DNA from: Scilla litardierei
Lineage: Eukaryota; Streptophyta; Magnoliopsida; Asparagales; Asparagaceae
Reading direction: 5' to 3'
Assembly (NCBI GenBank): GCA_030789695.1
Contig: CM061132.1
Span: 158,144,817 to 158,208,816 of the forward strand
Length of the DNA stretch: 64,000 nt
Positions 23,745 to 33,589 of the stretch are shown here, piece by piece; positions within the stretch are counted from its first letter, which is position 1; the number at the start of each line of letters is the position of its first letter. Position numbers and translations under genes: made by a program. A model generated the notes under the pieces. The model had not been told where the DNA came from. It searched no databases and saw only the letters and a list, made by a program, of their open reading frames with translations.

Positions 23745-25932
23745 CAGCAGACCGAGCAAAGATTGTGGCGATGTTAGAGTGGCCTCTACCACAGACACTG
23801 CGGGCATTGCGGGGTTTCTTGGGATTGACGGGGTATTACCGCAAGTTTGTAAAGGGATACAGCACCATTGCCTGGCCGCTGACGGAGCAGCTGAAGAAGG
23901 ACAGTTTTTGGTGGGGGAAGAGGCGACTAAGGCTTTCGAAGCCTTGAAGACGGCGATGTCGACGGCGCCGGTCCTTGCTCTACCAGATTTTAGCCAGCCA
24001 TTCGTAGTGGAGACGGATGCTTCGGGATATGGTCTTGGGGCGGTACTGATGCAGGAGGGGCGGCCGGTGGCGTACTTCAGCCAGGTGTTGTCCACGAGGG
24101 AGAGGCTGAAGTCAGTGTATGAGAGGGAGTTAATGGCTATAGTCTTCTCCATTCAGAAATGGCGACCATATCTGCTGGGAAGAACTTTTGTGGTGCGGAC
24201 AGATCAGCGGGCATTGAAGTATCTGTTAGAGCAGAGGTTGGTGGTAGAGGAGCACCAGAAGTTGCTGTCGAAGCTGGTGGGATTTCGGTTCGATATTGAG
24301 TACCGACCGGGGCTGGAAAATAAGGCGGCGGATGCATTGTCTCGGCGGGATGAGGGGAGCCAGCTGCAGGCGATGTCGATACCCGAGTGGAGAGGATTGG
24401 ACCAGTTGACACAGGAGGCGGAGGCAGACCCAGAGCTGCAGCAGATCAGGGAGAGCTTACAGGGGGGAGGTGACGGGGTGCCAGGCTACACGTTAGAGGG
24501 GGGAAGGTTACTCTACCAGGGGAGGTTGGTGATTCCGCGGGGGTCTGCATCGATTCCGACTCTTTTTCAGGAGTTCCATGGGTCGGCAATCGGAGGGCAC
24601 TCGGGCGAGCAGCAGACATATATGCGGATGGCTCGGGAAGTATACTGGACAGGAATGCGGAAGGACATCGCGCGATTGGTGGCGACTTGTGACGTCTGCC
24701 AACGTCACAAGTACATGGCGATGGCCCCGGCAGGACTGCTACAGCCGTTGGCATTGCCCGAGCAGGTGTGGGAGGAGGTGTCCATGGACTTCATAGACGG
24801 TTTGCCGCGTTCGGAGGGGTTCACCGTGATCTTGGTGGTGGTGGACCGGCTGAGCAAGTATGCTCACTTCATTCCCTTGAAGCATCCTTACACAGCGGTC
24901 TCGGTGGCGGGGGTTTTCGTGCGGGAGGTGGTGCGGCTGCACGGGTTTCCGAAGTCTATAGTGTCCGACCGGGACAAGGTTTTCACCAGTCACTTCTGGG
25001 AGGAGTTGTTCCGAGTTCAGGGGACAGTGCTGAAGCGGAGCACCGCCTACCATCCGCAGACGGACGGTCAGACCGAGGTGGTCAACAGGAGTGTCGAGAC
25101 CTACCTCAGATGTTTTGTTTCGGAGACACCCCGACAGTGGGCCAGATGGTTGGCGTGGGCGGAGTATTGGTACAATACCTCCTTCCACTCGGCGGCAGGG
25201 ACGACACCTTTCCGGATATTGTACGGACGAAACCCTCCTTCTTTGGTTTACTATGGGCACCGAGCGACACCGGTGTCACAGGTAGAGGAGCAGATGGAGG
25301 AGAGGGATAGGATGCTGGAGGAGCTGCGGAGGCACCTGACACGAGCACATCAGGTGATGAAGGCCAAGGCAGACGGACATCGGCGAGATGTGACTTTTCA
25401 GGTAGGGGACAGGGTCTACCTGAAGCTCCGACCTTACAGGCAGCGGTCTTTGGCCCACAGGAGGAACGAGAAGCTTGCGGCCCGTTACTATGGGCCTTTT
25501 GAGGTGGAGACTCGGATTGGAGAGGTGGCTTACAGGTTGAAGCTGCCGCCAGGGGCAGCGATACATCCGGTGTTTCATGTTTCCCAGTTGCGTCGGGCGA
25601 TTGGCGAGCATGCTACATCCTCCACACTTCCTCCTACGCTCACAGATGATATGGAAGTGATGCTCGAGCCAGTGGATGTCCGGGCGGTGCGGAGAGGTCC
25701 AGGGCGGCGTCGGGAGGTCCTCATCTACTGGCAGGGGCTACCAGAGTGCGATGCAACATGGGAGCAGTATGAGGCGATACAGGAGCAGTACCCTGATTTC
25801 CACCTTGAGGACAATGTGGCTCTTTTAGGGGCGGGTATTGATGCGGACGCACCCTACGAGGCGGGCACGGGCCCAAGCGGGTCCGAAGGCGGATGGGTCA
25901 CTTACTATCGGAGGCGTCGAAGGGCGGATTAG
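23745..25932 (+). CDS. pol: RT end, RNase H, integrase and chromodomain of the young chromovirus
   Basis: The piece from about 23745 to 23915 ([19 protein letters not shown]) is in one frame. A missing G near 23915 then moves to the frame that stays open to 25932. RNase H shows [13 protein letters not shown] (near 24010), the YERELMAI box and a TDQRALKYL box. Integrase shows the CDVCQRHK end of its zinc-binding module, then Asp at 24787, Asp at 24967 and Glu at 25075 for the DDE triad. A chromodomain of the form [16 protein letters not shown] (about 25718-25765) is followed by [11 protein letters not shown]. The last about 30 residues, ending YYRRRRRAD, are encoded inside the 3' LTR. Chromodomains are known to guide chromovirus integration to marked chromatin. 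Confidence 0.88.
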
Positions 25933-26219
25933 TCTTTTTCTTATGATATTTTATTCCTAGGTTTTCTCTATTTATATCTAGGGTTAGCCGTCATGAGGGT
26001 TATGCTTATTGTGTGAAAAACATCGTAAGTGTCTTTTGTGAGGGTTTTAGACTTTGATCCGTTCATCAAAGTTAGGAGAGCGAGTTCCTCTCGAAAGGGC
26101 TCAAGTTATCTTGCTTTTAGTAGTTGTTTCCTCTTCAAAAACCAATAAAAATCCCATCTTTTCCAATTTTTAATCCTTTTCTTCGCTGATTTTCCATTGA
26201 TACGATCCAAATCGTATCA
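25839..26219 (+). repeat. 3' LTR of the young chromovirus
   Basis: This LTR has 381 bases, TGATGCGGAC to CGTATCA, followed by TTCAC. The conserved CTAGGGTTAGCCGTCAT is at 25978-25994 and the hairpin at 26082-26102. It also encodes the last codons of pol, up to the TAG at 25930-25932. Confidence 0.96.
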
Positions 26220-26224
26220 TTCAC

Positions 26225-27355
26225 CTTTAGCCAAATCCTATTTTGAGGCTTTTTGATATTTTGAGTCTTATTTTTTTTTGAGTCGATTAGAGCCAGAGTC
26301 GAGCAATAGCAAGCCATTGGAATTTTAAGTACTTATAGAGTATACTGGTTCAATTTTATGTAGATTTCTATGACTTTTTATGATGTCCCCTATCCTATTA
26401 GGCTGACAACCTATCTATAAGTTAGATCTACCCCAATTTTCAAAGGAGCCAAAGGTCATTATGTGTATCAAGATCGGAAGATACATACTATAGATTTATT
26501 TACTTGCTGCAAAATGAACAACGAGAGAAAATACTTATATACCCGATGCAAGCTAGCAGGAGGCCTATTTTTGACGGACGGATTATGATGAAGGTTGTCA
26601 ATAATGGTCTTGTTAGGAAAACGATTAAATTGAGCTGATAGTAGTGAAAATTGAGTTTTGACACAGAGATCCATCCAGACGTCCACCAAAGCGTCGTTTG
26701 GTCAACCATAATCAAATCCAAGGTCTACAAAAGAATTAGAACATTGGCGAAGCTACGTAAGGATATCAACAAAATGTTCAAAATTTTTGATGCTGGACTA
26801 AAGTTGTGGTTCCAAAATAGGAAAACACTTTAGATAAAATTAGAATCAAAGCCTCAACTAATGCCTGAACCAACACAATAGCCATATTTGTAGCCCTTGT
26901 CAGATTTTGAGCTTGATCAGCCACCTGCAACTAAACTGAAGCCATAATCTAATCCCGAGCCTACAGAGCCAGAAGTAGCGCTAGAGCCCGAGTCAGATTT
27001 CTAGTTGGAGTATGAATTGGAGCTACGTCACAGATTCAAGACATGAGGGAGTCCAAGATAGAGCACCAATCCGTGTTTGGGTCCAAGTCAAATCCTGAGC
27101 CTAAGTTGGATCCCTTTCAGAGGTATTCCAATCAGAGTTCGGCACAATTGAGCTTGTATCAAAGCTTAAACTTGAGTCATGGTATGAGCTGCTTAATTTT
27201 AAGGTGAATCCAATCCAAATCCCAATTCTAATGCTAGAACCCTTTGATTTTGCTATCCCGAATTTTCCATCACTCATTTAGCGACAGATTGAGTATATTT
27301 TTATCTTCAATGTTTTTATTTTAAAACTCGAGGATGAGTTTTTTTGACCAGGAAA
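26225..27355. other. Remnant repeat sequence, no gene seen
   Basis: This holds the second half of the 191-bp tandem unit (to about 26383), then about 970 bases with Glu/Pro-type codon repeats such as GAGCCNGAG in short runs. I see no family motif or long frame. Confidence 0.4.
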
Positions 27356-27380
27356 ATTTTGATGCGGAACGAACCGCGAG

Positions 27381-28132
27381 TAGGGCTGTTGACGAATAGA
27401 ACGCTCGACGAACTACTCGTGAACAAGCTCGGTATATGTTCATTTACGTTCGTTTGTGAAGCTTAATGAACAAGCTTGACCAGATTTTTAGAGCTCGGTT
27501 AGTAAATGAACAGAGCTTCAACATAACTGTGTTCGTTCATTTATGTTCATAAACACGCTCGTTAATTGTTCATTTAGATCTCGTTTACTAAGAGCTTGAA
27601 TATTCTTTGCCTTATATTATATTATATATATTATATATTATAATATCTATTATATAATAATAATAATAAGAAACAAAAAAAAAGAAAAGGTATGCGAAAA
27701 GTTACTATGCACCCAATGCCAATGCTGCTATTATGCTGGATTTATTTATTTTTGTCCTGCAAATATTTATTCCTTTTATTTAATTGATTTTAGTCATTGG
27801 CAATTATTGTTAAATATTATTGTTCCTAATGAAAAAATTTGTCGTTTGTTTGTTTGAAAATTTGTTCATGAACAAGATTGATTGTGTGTTCACGAACATG
27901 TTCACGAACAAGCTCGATAAGTCTTGTTAACGAACAGAACGTTCGATGAACTACTTGTGAACAAGCTCAGTAAATGTTCGTTTACGTTCGTTTGGTAAGC
28001 TTAACGAACAAGCTTGAACAGGTTTTTAGAGCTCGGTTAGTAAACGAACAGAGCAGTGAACATGGATTTTGTTCATGAACAAAACCAATCTTCTTTTTCA
28101 AGCTCGTTCAAGCTCGTTTGTCAACAGCCCTA
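27381..28132. mobile_element. hAT-type MITE with GGGCTGTTGACGAA ends
   Basis: The ends are TAGGGCTGTTGACGAA and, reversed, TAGGGCTGTTGACAAA. The flanks ACCGCGAG (27373-27380) and ACCACGAG (28133-28140) form an 8-bp duplication with one mismatch. Long subterminal inverted segments of GAACAAGCTCG, TTCGTTTACGTTCG and AGAGCTCGGTTAGTAAA recur on both sides of an AT-rich centre with TATA repeats. There is no transposase gene. Confidence 0.8.
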
Positions 28133-28643
28133 ACCACGAGCATGCACAAATTATTTTGAGAATTGGAGTGAATCCTACTCCATGGAGGGTTTATTATCAA
28201 AGAAGCAACAAATAAGTAGAATTTGTTTAGGATTTTCTTTTTGAGTTTGAGTTTTTAGGAGTTTTTGTATTTCCCCCTAATTTGATTATTTTATTTGGTC
28301 TAGATTTTGAGTCAAATTAAGATGTGTAATTTTTTAATTTGGATTTTTCATTTGAGTCTTTTTTGTGGCCATACTTATTACTGACAAAACTTCGGATTCT
28401 GATAGGATTACTTTTTTGGGCTTCTAGTTTTGTTTATGTATTAAAGGGCCTTTATGCCTTTCATTGTAAAATAGAGTTATGAAGAGTGAACTAAAGAATT
28501 ATCATTTGAGTTTGAAAACTGTTGCTGGATAGTGATGAACCTATCGATTGAATCTATTCACATGCGAGGTAAGAGATTAAGCGATATACCTAAGTGCAAA
28601 GCCCAAATTTCTATCCCTTCAATCAAAATCCCAAGTTAGACTT

Positions 28644-29009
28644 TGTTAGATCCGGAGGAGACCTGGAGGAGGGGCCCGCGAGTCGGTGCGTGCGCAAGGG
28701 AAGCCGGAGGCCGCATTATCTTAGAGGCAATTTCGACTCCTCTTTGATTACTTATAATTGAGGGGCACTCTTGTAATTGTTTAGGGGATGATTTTATTCT
28801 TAAACTAGGGATAGCCGTCATTTTATTCTTATGCTTATTTTGATAATTGAGAGAGATTCTTCGAGAGTTGTTCGAGGGATATTAGGAGAGTGCGGACGTC
28901 CCCGCTTACCAGCGTTTTGGGAGGGTGGTTGCCTCTTTATTGTAGCCATTTATCGTCTTTATTCGCTGTTTTAATCAAGCTTAGTTCAGATTTGGGGTGA
29001 TTCCTATCA
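28644..29009 (+). repeat. 5' LTR of the gag-only element
   Basis: This LTR has 366 bases, TGTTAGATCCGGAGG to TTCCTATCA. It carries a variant of the conserved block, CTAGGGATAGCCGTCAT (28805-28821), and GAGTGCGGACGTCC near 28888. Confidence 0.93.
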
Positions 29010-29012
29010 ATT

Positions 29013-29024
29013 TGGTATCAGAGC
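29013..29024 (+). other. Primer-binding site (tRNA-iMet type)
   Basis: TGGTATCAGAGC lies three bases after the 5' LTR. Confidence 0.9.
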
Positions 29025-29034
29025 ACGTGACGAT

Positions 29035-30926
29035 CCACGGTGGCTTCGACGAGAGATCACAAGATAAAATTAAGGCGTTGGAGGCAAAATTCACGAGCGA
29101 AATCGATTCTATCAAGAAATCATTGGCGGAAAACGATGATTCCATGGCGAAATTAACGGCTTCCATCAACCAATTAACGACAAATCAAGCAAAGTGCGAC
29201 GAACAATTTGCGCAAATTCTCTTCCAATTGACAGCGAACAACAAAGGCGATGGAAACCCTAAATCGGTGGGAAAGGCGGCACCTTTAGTCAAGGGGAAAG
29301 AGAAAGTTGAGATTTTTGACGCGGAAAACGTCTTTGTGGAGGAGGAATTCGTCGAGGATGATGAAGGGAAGCCGTGGAAGGTCGACTATGGAGAGAAAGT
29401 GCGGCAGAAGGCGGTGGAAGCGCAAAGGGGGGTCAGCGGCCACAACCAGCCACCCAGGGGGTGTAGACGCATGCGGGAGGGCCGCTGGGCACCCTCCAGG
29501 GCCCCGCCGCCTCCCAGGACCACCGCAGGGGAGGCGGTGGCCTCCCCTGGGTTTGCCCATGTGCAACGAAGCCCCCAGGGGGGCCGGCGACCCCCGACCC
29601 GCTGGGACCGCTGGGGCCCCAGGAACATCGGGCGGGGCCGGCGGCCCTGCCCCAGGCAGGCCGCGGCCCCGCATGACAGAGAGAGGAGATGGGCGGGGGG
29701 TTTTCGAGGCGGGAGGCGGCGATTTTCAGCAGTTACACGACGACCAGCACCATCGGGAGGTGTCAGCGCGTGATTTTGAGGAGGAAATGGGTCCCGGGGG
29801 TTTCAGGAGTACAGAGACTACGACGAATGTTATCAGGACCCTCCCGACCCTCGATTTGACGACGGTAGGTGGCAGAATCCACCCCACCACCAGGAGGGAC
29901 GTACAATAGGCGGGGAAGGAGGTTACAGAGATTTCCAAGAGAGGTCAGAGGACTGGTGTGGAGGCGACGAAAGGGGTGGATACGGGGACTGAGGAGGACT
30001 CCATGGGGGTTACGAGCGATACCTAAGAGATATCAGCATAACCACCAGCCTAGACACGGTGGAGGTCACGGGGACCAGGGGGATTCAATATGGACCGACT
30101 GAGAAAGCTGAAGATGCCTATATTCGATGGAGTGGACCTGGTTTTGTGGATCTACAGGACAGAGAGATTCTTTAGAGTCTCTCGCATGACTGAGGAGCAG
30201 AAGTTGGAGGCAGCTGGCATATGTCTAGATGGGAAGGCCTTTACGTGGTTTCAGTGGAAGGACACGAGGTGTCACTTTCGCTCATGGGAGGAGATCAGGG
30301 ATCGGATGGTGGAGAGGTTTAGGGATCCCCATCTGGGGAACGTACGAGAGCAGCTGCTATCACTCAGGCAGGAGGGCACCGTGAGGGATTATCTATAGAG
30401 GTTCGAGGCCCTATCAGGACAGGTGCACGCGGTGTCAGACGAGACGATGGAGAGCACCTTCATGAAGCGGCTGAAGGCCACAGTACGAGCAGCGATTCGC
30501 ATGCAGAAGCCTCAGAGCTTGATGGAGGCCATGGGGTACGCTCAGATGGCGGAGGACTGGCAGATGGAGAAGAGAAAGGCAAGAGGTGGTTGGAGTGGAC
30601 CGGTTTCGCGGAGTGGACCGGTTCCGCAGAGCGTTCCGACCGCGACAGGAGAACAGAAGGCAGTTACAGAGACAGATCAAGCAAGTATTGAGAAAACTGG
30701 AGAGCAGAGCAGCGCACCGCCAGCGGGTGGTCAGTTTAGGAGGATGACTGACGCCGAGATGAGGGAGAAGAGGCAGAAGGGGCTATGTTTCAGATGCGAT
30801 GAGAGGTTCATCTCAAGACACCACTGTGGGGGTCGCAAGCTGCAAGTGCTGATAGCTAGGACAGACAAGGAGGATGACGTGGAGGATGAAGAGGTCGGAG
30901 TGGAAGACGACTCCCACCTGGAGTAG
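29035..30926 (+). pseudogene. gag: Degenerate gag of the gag-only element
   Basis: The first part (to about 29440) encodes a coiled-coil region (DKIKALEAKFTSEIDSIKKS and on). The expected start codon after the primer-binding site reads GTGGCTTCG instead of ATGGCTTCG, so the start appears lost. A GC-rich linker (29440-29690) shifts the frame. The gag core resumes at 30090 with KLKMPIFDGVDLVLWIYRTE and the TWFQW box. It is stopped by a TAG at 30397-30399 and continues in the same frame with ETMESTFMKRLKATVRA. It ends after a knuckle CFRCDERFISRHHC (near 30789-30830) at 30926. The pattern matches the chromovirus gags in this window. It cannot make an intact Gag. Confidence 0.88.
29440..29690 (+). 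repeat. GC-rich segment in gag linker of the gag-only element
   Basis: About 250 bases are rich in CCCAGGG, GGGCCGGC and CCGCCGCC words, between coiled coil and gag core, as in the other gypsy-type elements. Confidence 0.72.
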
Positions 30927-30986
30927 CACCGCCAGGAGCCTCATGCACCACCTTGAGGACAAGGTGGATTTTCGGGGGCGGAGTAA

Positions 30987-31351
30987 TGTTAGATCCGGAG
31001 GAGATCTGGAGGAGGGGCCCGCGAGTCGGTGCACCGCAAGGGAAGCCGGAGGCCGCATTATCCTAGGGGCAATTTCGACCCCTCTTTGATTAATTATAAT
31101 TGAGTGACAAACTTGTAATTGTTTAGGGGAGGGTTTTATTCTTAAATTAGGGTTAGCCGTCATTTTATTCTTATGCTTATTTTGATAATTGAGAGAGATT
31201 CTTCGAGAGTTCTTTGAGGGATATTAGGAGAGTGCAGACGTCCTCGCTTACCGGCGTCTTGGGAGGGTGGTTGTCCCTTTATTGTAGCCATTTATTTTCT
31301 TTATTCGCTGTTTTAATCAAGCTTAGTTCAGATTTGGGGCGATTTCTATCA
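30987..31351 (+). repeat. 3' LTR of the gag-only element
   Basis: This LTR has 365 bases, TGTTAGATCCGGAGG to TTTCTATCA, followed by GACTT. TTAGGGTTAGCCGTCAT is at 31147-31163. Several base differences from the 5' copy show an older insertion than the one at 20274. Confidence 0.93.
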
Positions 31352-32021
31352 GACTTCCTTTATTCCCAATTTCTTTTACAAACCAACAATTTCTTCCAAC
31401 ACAATACCCCAACTCTACCACATACCCCTCAGTTTACATCCTACTTATTGGTAGACAGGGATGGTGCAGAAATGCTAGAAGTTCACAGGAGAGTTGGAGA
31501 ACTATGTCTAGATTTCTGAGGGTAGATTTTCGAAAGATGTGGGAATGTCTGAAACATATGAATCTAGAGTTAGTTAAAAGCTTTGTTAACAACAAAAGCC
31601 ATACTATTCATTCTCTTGTATGATAAAATGAATGCTTTTTTACTTCGCAGAGTTTCAACCTATAAATTATATAAACGTATCCACTATCTAGCTTTTCTGA
31701 AAGTGCTCTAATGTTCTTGGTTACCTTGTTAATCGCCCTTAAGTGCAACTAAACCTATCCTAATTAAATGATGTGTTGACTAAAACTTTCACAATCAAAT
31801 GCATATGCTTATTGAGTCTGTCTGTCTCATTATACGTTTTCGGCTATTCTTAGTTGTGAAACTATTTTTTTATTATCTCTATGGGTAATAATGATTACTA
31901 AGAGGTACTTACTATTTACTGCAAATTAGTCTGAACAGGGTGATTTTATCCTTGTGTTCTGGTAGACTGGTACATACATCTGAATGTAGGGTAATAATTC
32001 ATACTTGTTGTGACCTTTCAG

Positions 32022-32132
32022 CCATATTTTATCGACCCGGAAAGCGCGTCATATAATGGACTTGGATACAACAGCATGCCAGAAGGCATTCCTTCACTGG
32101 CAGAATACCTGGCAGAATACTGCTCTGCAGCT
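32022..32132 (+). CDS. IBR3: IBR3-like exon after the 27.8-kb intron
   Basis: This exon has 37 codons, phase 0, with acceptor CTTTCAG and donor GCT/GTATGC. The peptide PYFIDPESASYNGLGYNSM, then PEGIPSLAEYLAEYCSAA, is the C-terminal part of the APH-like domain, where plant homologues carry a pattern of the form GxPExxxxxxEYLxxYC. The reading frame joins cleanly across the giant intron, which argues that the intron is still removed. Confidence 0.88.
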
Positions 32133-32291
32133 GTATGCTTTCCTTTCATGTTTTCTCTCTCTCTTTTTTTCCTTCGTTCACTTTTTCATCTCATGAGTAT
32201 TTTTCATTCTTTTCTCCATTTTATTCTGATTCTCTAGAGTCTAGATTTTTATCATGAACTCACAATTTTGTCTGGAATTACTTACTGTCAG

Positions 32292-32390
32292 GGAAAGCCT
32301 TGGCCGGCTTCAGACTGGAAGTTCTATATGGCATTTTCTTTTTTCCGATCCGCATCTATCTTGGCAGGAGTATATCACAGATGGATTTTG
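32292..32390 (+). CDS. IBR3: IBR3-like exon: end of the APH-like domain
   Basis: This exon has 33 codons in phase 0, with acceptor TGTCAG and donor TTG/GTAGGC. It encodes GKPWPASDWKFYMAFSFF and on to VYHRWIL. This is a conserved IBR3/ACAD10-11 block (KPWP, WKFY, SxFRxASI, GVYxR). It is separated from its neighbours by short introns of 159 and 67 bases. Confidence 0.9.
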
Positions 32391-32457
32391 GTAGGCTCGT
32401 CAATGGTTTTAGGTTGATATTCATCTTCTTATGTTAACTTACTGACGATAACTACAG

Positions 32458-32575
32458 GGTAATGCTTCGGGTGGTGATCGTGCCCAAGATGCTGAAAAAC
32501 GTGCTAATGGTCTGGTTGATTATGCCTGGGATTTCATCAACAAACGGTCCATACTTCCTGATCAGCCTCCATTGG
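32458..32575 (+). CDS. IBR3: IBR3-like exon: linker between APH-like and ACAD domains
   Basis: This exon has 118 bases, enters in phase 0 and leaves after one base of a codon. The acceptor is ACTACAG and the donor TTGG/GTAATT. It encodes GNASGGDRAQDAEKRANG and on to LPDQPPL. The leftover G completes an Asp codon with the first two bases of the exon at 59241, so the frame crosses the 26.7-kb intron. Confidence 0.88.
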
Positions 32576-32645
32576 GTAATTCTGTTTTTTAATCCCATGT
32601 ACTCATATTTGCAGACCAGACTAAACTTATTTTGTTGTCCACGCC

Positions 32646-32666
32646 GGGGGGGGGGGGGGGGGGGGG
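32646..32666 (+). repeat. Run of 21 G
   Basis: An uninterrupted G homopolymer lies 70 bases inside the 5' end of the giant IBR3 intron. It is able in principle to form quadruplex DNA or RNA; its length may be unreliable in the assembly. Confidence 0.9.
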
Positions 32667-33067
32667 TGCTATTCATTTGTGCCTCTGGATTTATGAAGCT
32701 AATCAGGTAGCAAATGTCTAAATTTGATACCGAAGGGTGTAATTTCTGTCTTATAGACACTCTTAGCCATTGTACTATTGATAGCCAAACAATAACTACT
32801 TAATTCTGGATATAAGGTGGTTCATTAGAAAACCAACCTTCATGAAATTGCACTCACAGCTGCATGCTGTCTAAACATCTTGTGGTTTCCAAAGAGCTAG
32901 TTCAATGACCCTTTTTAACTTATGATGCTTCAAGGGAATTATGTGAATCAGCTTGTCTATGGCCATTTTAGAAAGCTTGATTTTATATTTTATGGGAAAA
33001 TGTCTGTAGTTTTGAAAGCCTGATTCAGTAGTTTCTGTGCAACTTTAATTCTTATTTCAAAGAATGA

Positions 33068-33102
33068 CTAGAAAATACTTGTGCACAAAGTGCACGGGCG
33101 CC
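33068..33102 (-). mobile_element. Helitron-like 3' terminus, minus strand
   Basis: Read on the minus strand the sequence is CCCGTGCAC, TTT, GTGCAC hairpin, then AGTATTTT and CTAG followed by T. A short GC hairpin about ten bases before CTRR and insertion before T is the Helitron 3' end rule. It closely matches the + strand terminus at 58353. The 5' end is not identified. Confidence 0.45.
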
Positions 33103-33214
33103 AAACCCCCCATACTCCCATGACGCGGGCCCCACATGCTCTTGGGTATTTTTGTGGGTGAGGACTTGAGTGAATGGGAGTTTGTTAGCATGGTGTGTGT
33201 ATGTGTGGGTGTGG

Positions 33215-33579
33215 TAATAGGAACCCGCTGATTTAAAAGGATAAAAATATGATTTTTATTGGAATAGAAAAGTGAACAAAGGATAATTTGAGTTCTTTCG
33301 AGAGGAACTCTCTCCCCAAGCTTCCAATTCGAGAGGATGACCGCATTCTCCACAAAAGAGGGAATTCTCAACCTCTAAGAAGTTTCTTCACAAAATCAAG
33401 CATAAGAATCCCTAATCCACATAGCCCCATATAAATAATAATCTGAAAATACAAAATTACATAGATAACCATAAAGCTGAAAATTATGAAAAGACCCACT
33501 AAAACTGAAATTTACGAAAACACCCCTAAGACTCTAAATTTTTAGATCTGTTCTTTTTTCATAGAATGAGGTCTCATCA
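33215..33579 (-). repeat. 3' LTR (element orientation) of the minus-strand gag-only element
   Basis: This LTR has 365 bases, starting TAATAGGAACCC on the + strand (mutated TGATAG) and ending CTCATCA. The inverted GAGTTC-loop-GAACTC hairpin is at 33290-33310. Confidence 0.92.
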
Positions 33580-33589
33580 TCAATTTGTC

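Larger units (their letters stand above)
20274..26219 (+). mobile_element. Young chromovirus (Ty3/gypsy) with near-identical LTRs
   Basis: A 5946-base element is bounded by the perfect duplication TTCAC (20269-20273 and 26220-26224). Both LTRs are 381 bases, start TGATGCGGAC and end CGTATCA. By eye they differ by one base (A at 20336, G at the matching 3' position). The primer-binding site TGGTATCAGAGC is at 20658-20669 and a purine tract TTTTAGGGGCGGG precedes the 3' LTR. Gag, protease, RT, RNase H, integrase and chromodomain are all present, but the reading frame is broken at two G runs and in the GC-rich gag linker. The high GC of the body contrasts sharply with the AT-rich intron. Confidence 0.97.
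19695..28630 (+). mobile_element. Possible old LTR element split by younger insertions
   Basis: Text near 19700-19850 (GAGCCATGAGCACGTGCATATT, then GGAGAGAATCCAACTCC, then GAGTTTGAGTTTTTA) matches text at 27356-27385 plus 28133-28260, when the hAT MITE at 27381 is removed. Before 27356 is an ACTCGAGGATGAGTTTTTT block, like the 3' end of pol in Tat/Ogre-type gypsy elements. These could be the two LTRs of one old element that now contains the chromovirus at 20274. No coding domain survives and I found no duplication at its ends. Confidence 0.3.
28644..31351 (+). mobile_element. Gag-only (TR-GAG type) gypsy-like LTR element
   Basis: A 2.7-kb element with LTRs of 366 and 365 bases (TGTTAGATCC to CTATCA) has a perfect GACTT duplication (28639-28643 and 31352-31356). 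A primer-binding site TGGTATCAGAGC is at 29013-29024. The 1.98-kb interior holds a degenerate gag with coiled coil, GC-rich linker, core and knuckle. After it comes only the pol tail (MHHLEDKVDF, 30941-30970) and a purine tract TTTTCGGGGGCGGAG. Protease, RT, RNase H and integrase are absent. This is the known non-autonomous layout called terminal-repeat retrotransposon with gag domain. Confidence 0.93.
4176..32021 (+). other. 27.8-kb IBR3 intron filled with transposons
   Basis: The donor ATG/GTATCC and the acceptor TTTCAG/CCATAT join two phase-0 exons of the same domain. Annotated insertions explain a large part of its length: 6479-6841, 12069-12912, 13188-19191, 20274-26219, 27381-28132 and 28644-31351. 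The rest is old, unrecognised AT-rich repeat sequence. Confidence 0.85.

Noticed and set aside
24739..25310. Overlapping frames of 170-180 codons on both strands over integrase
   Set aside because: They lie over the recognised integrase frame and show no domain of their own.
29285..29674. 129-codon minus-strand Gly/Pro-rich frame
   Set aside because: It is antisense to the GC-rich gag linker and absent from related elements as a gene.
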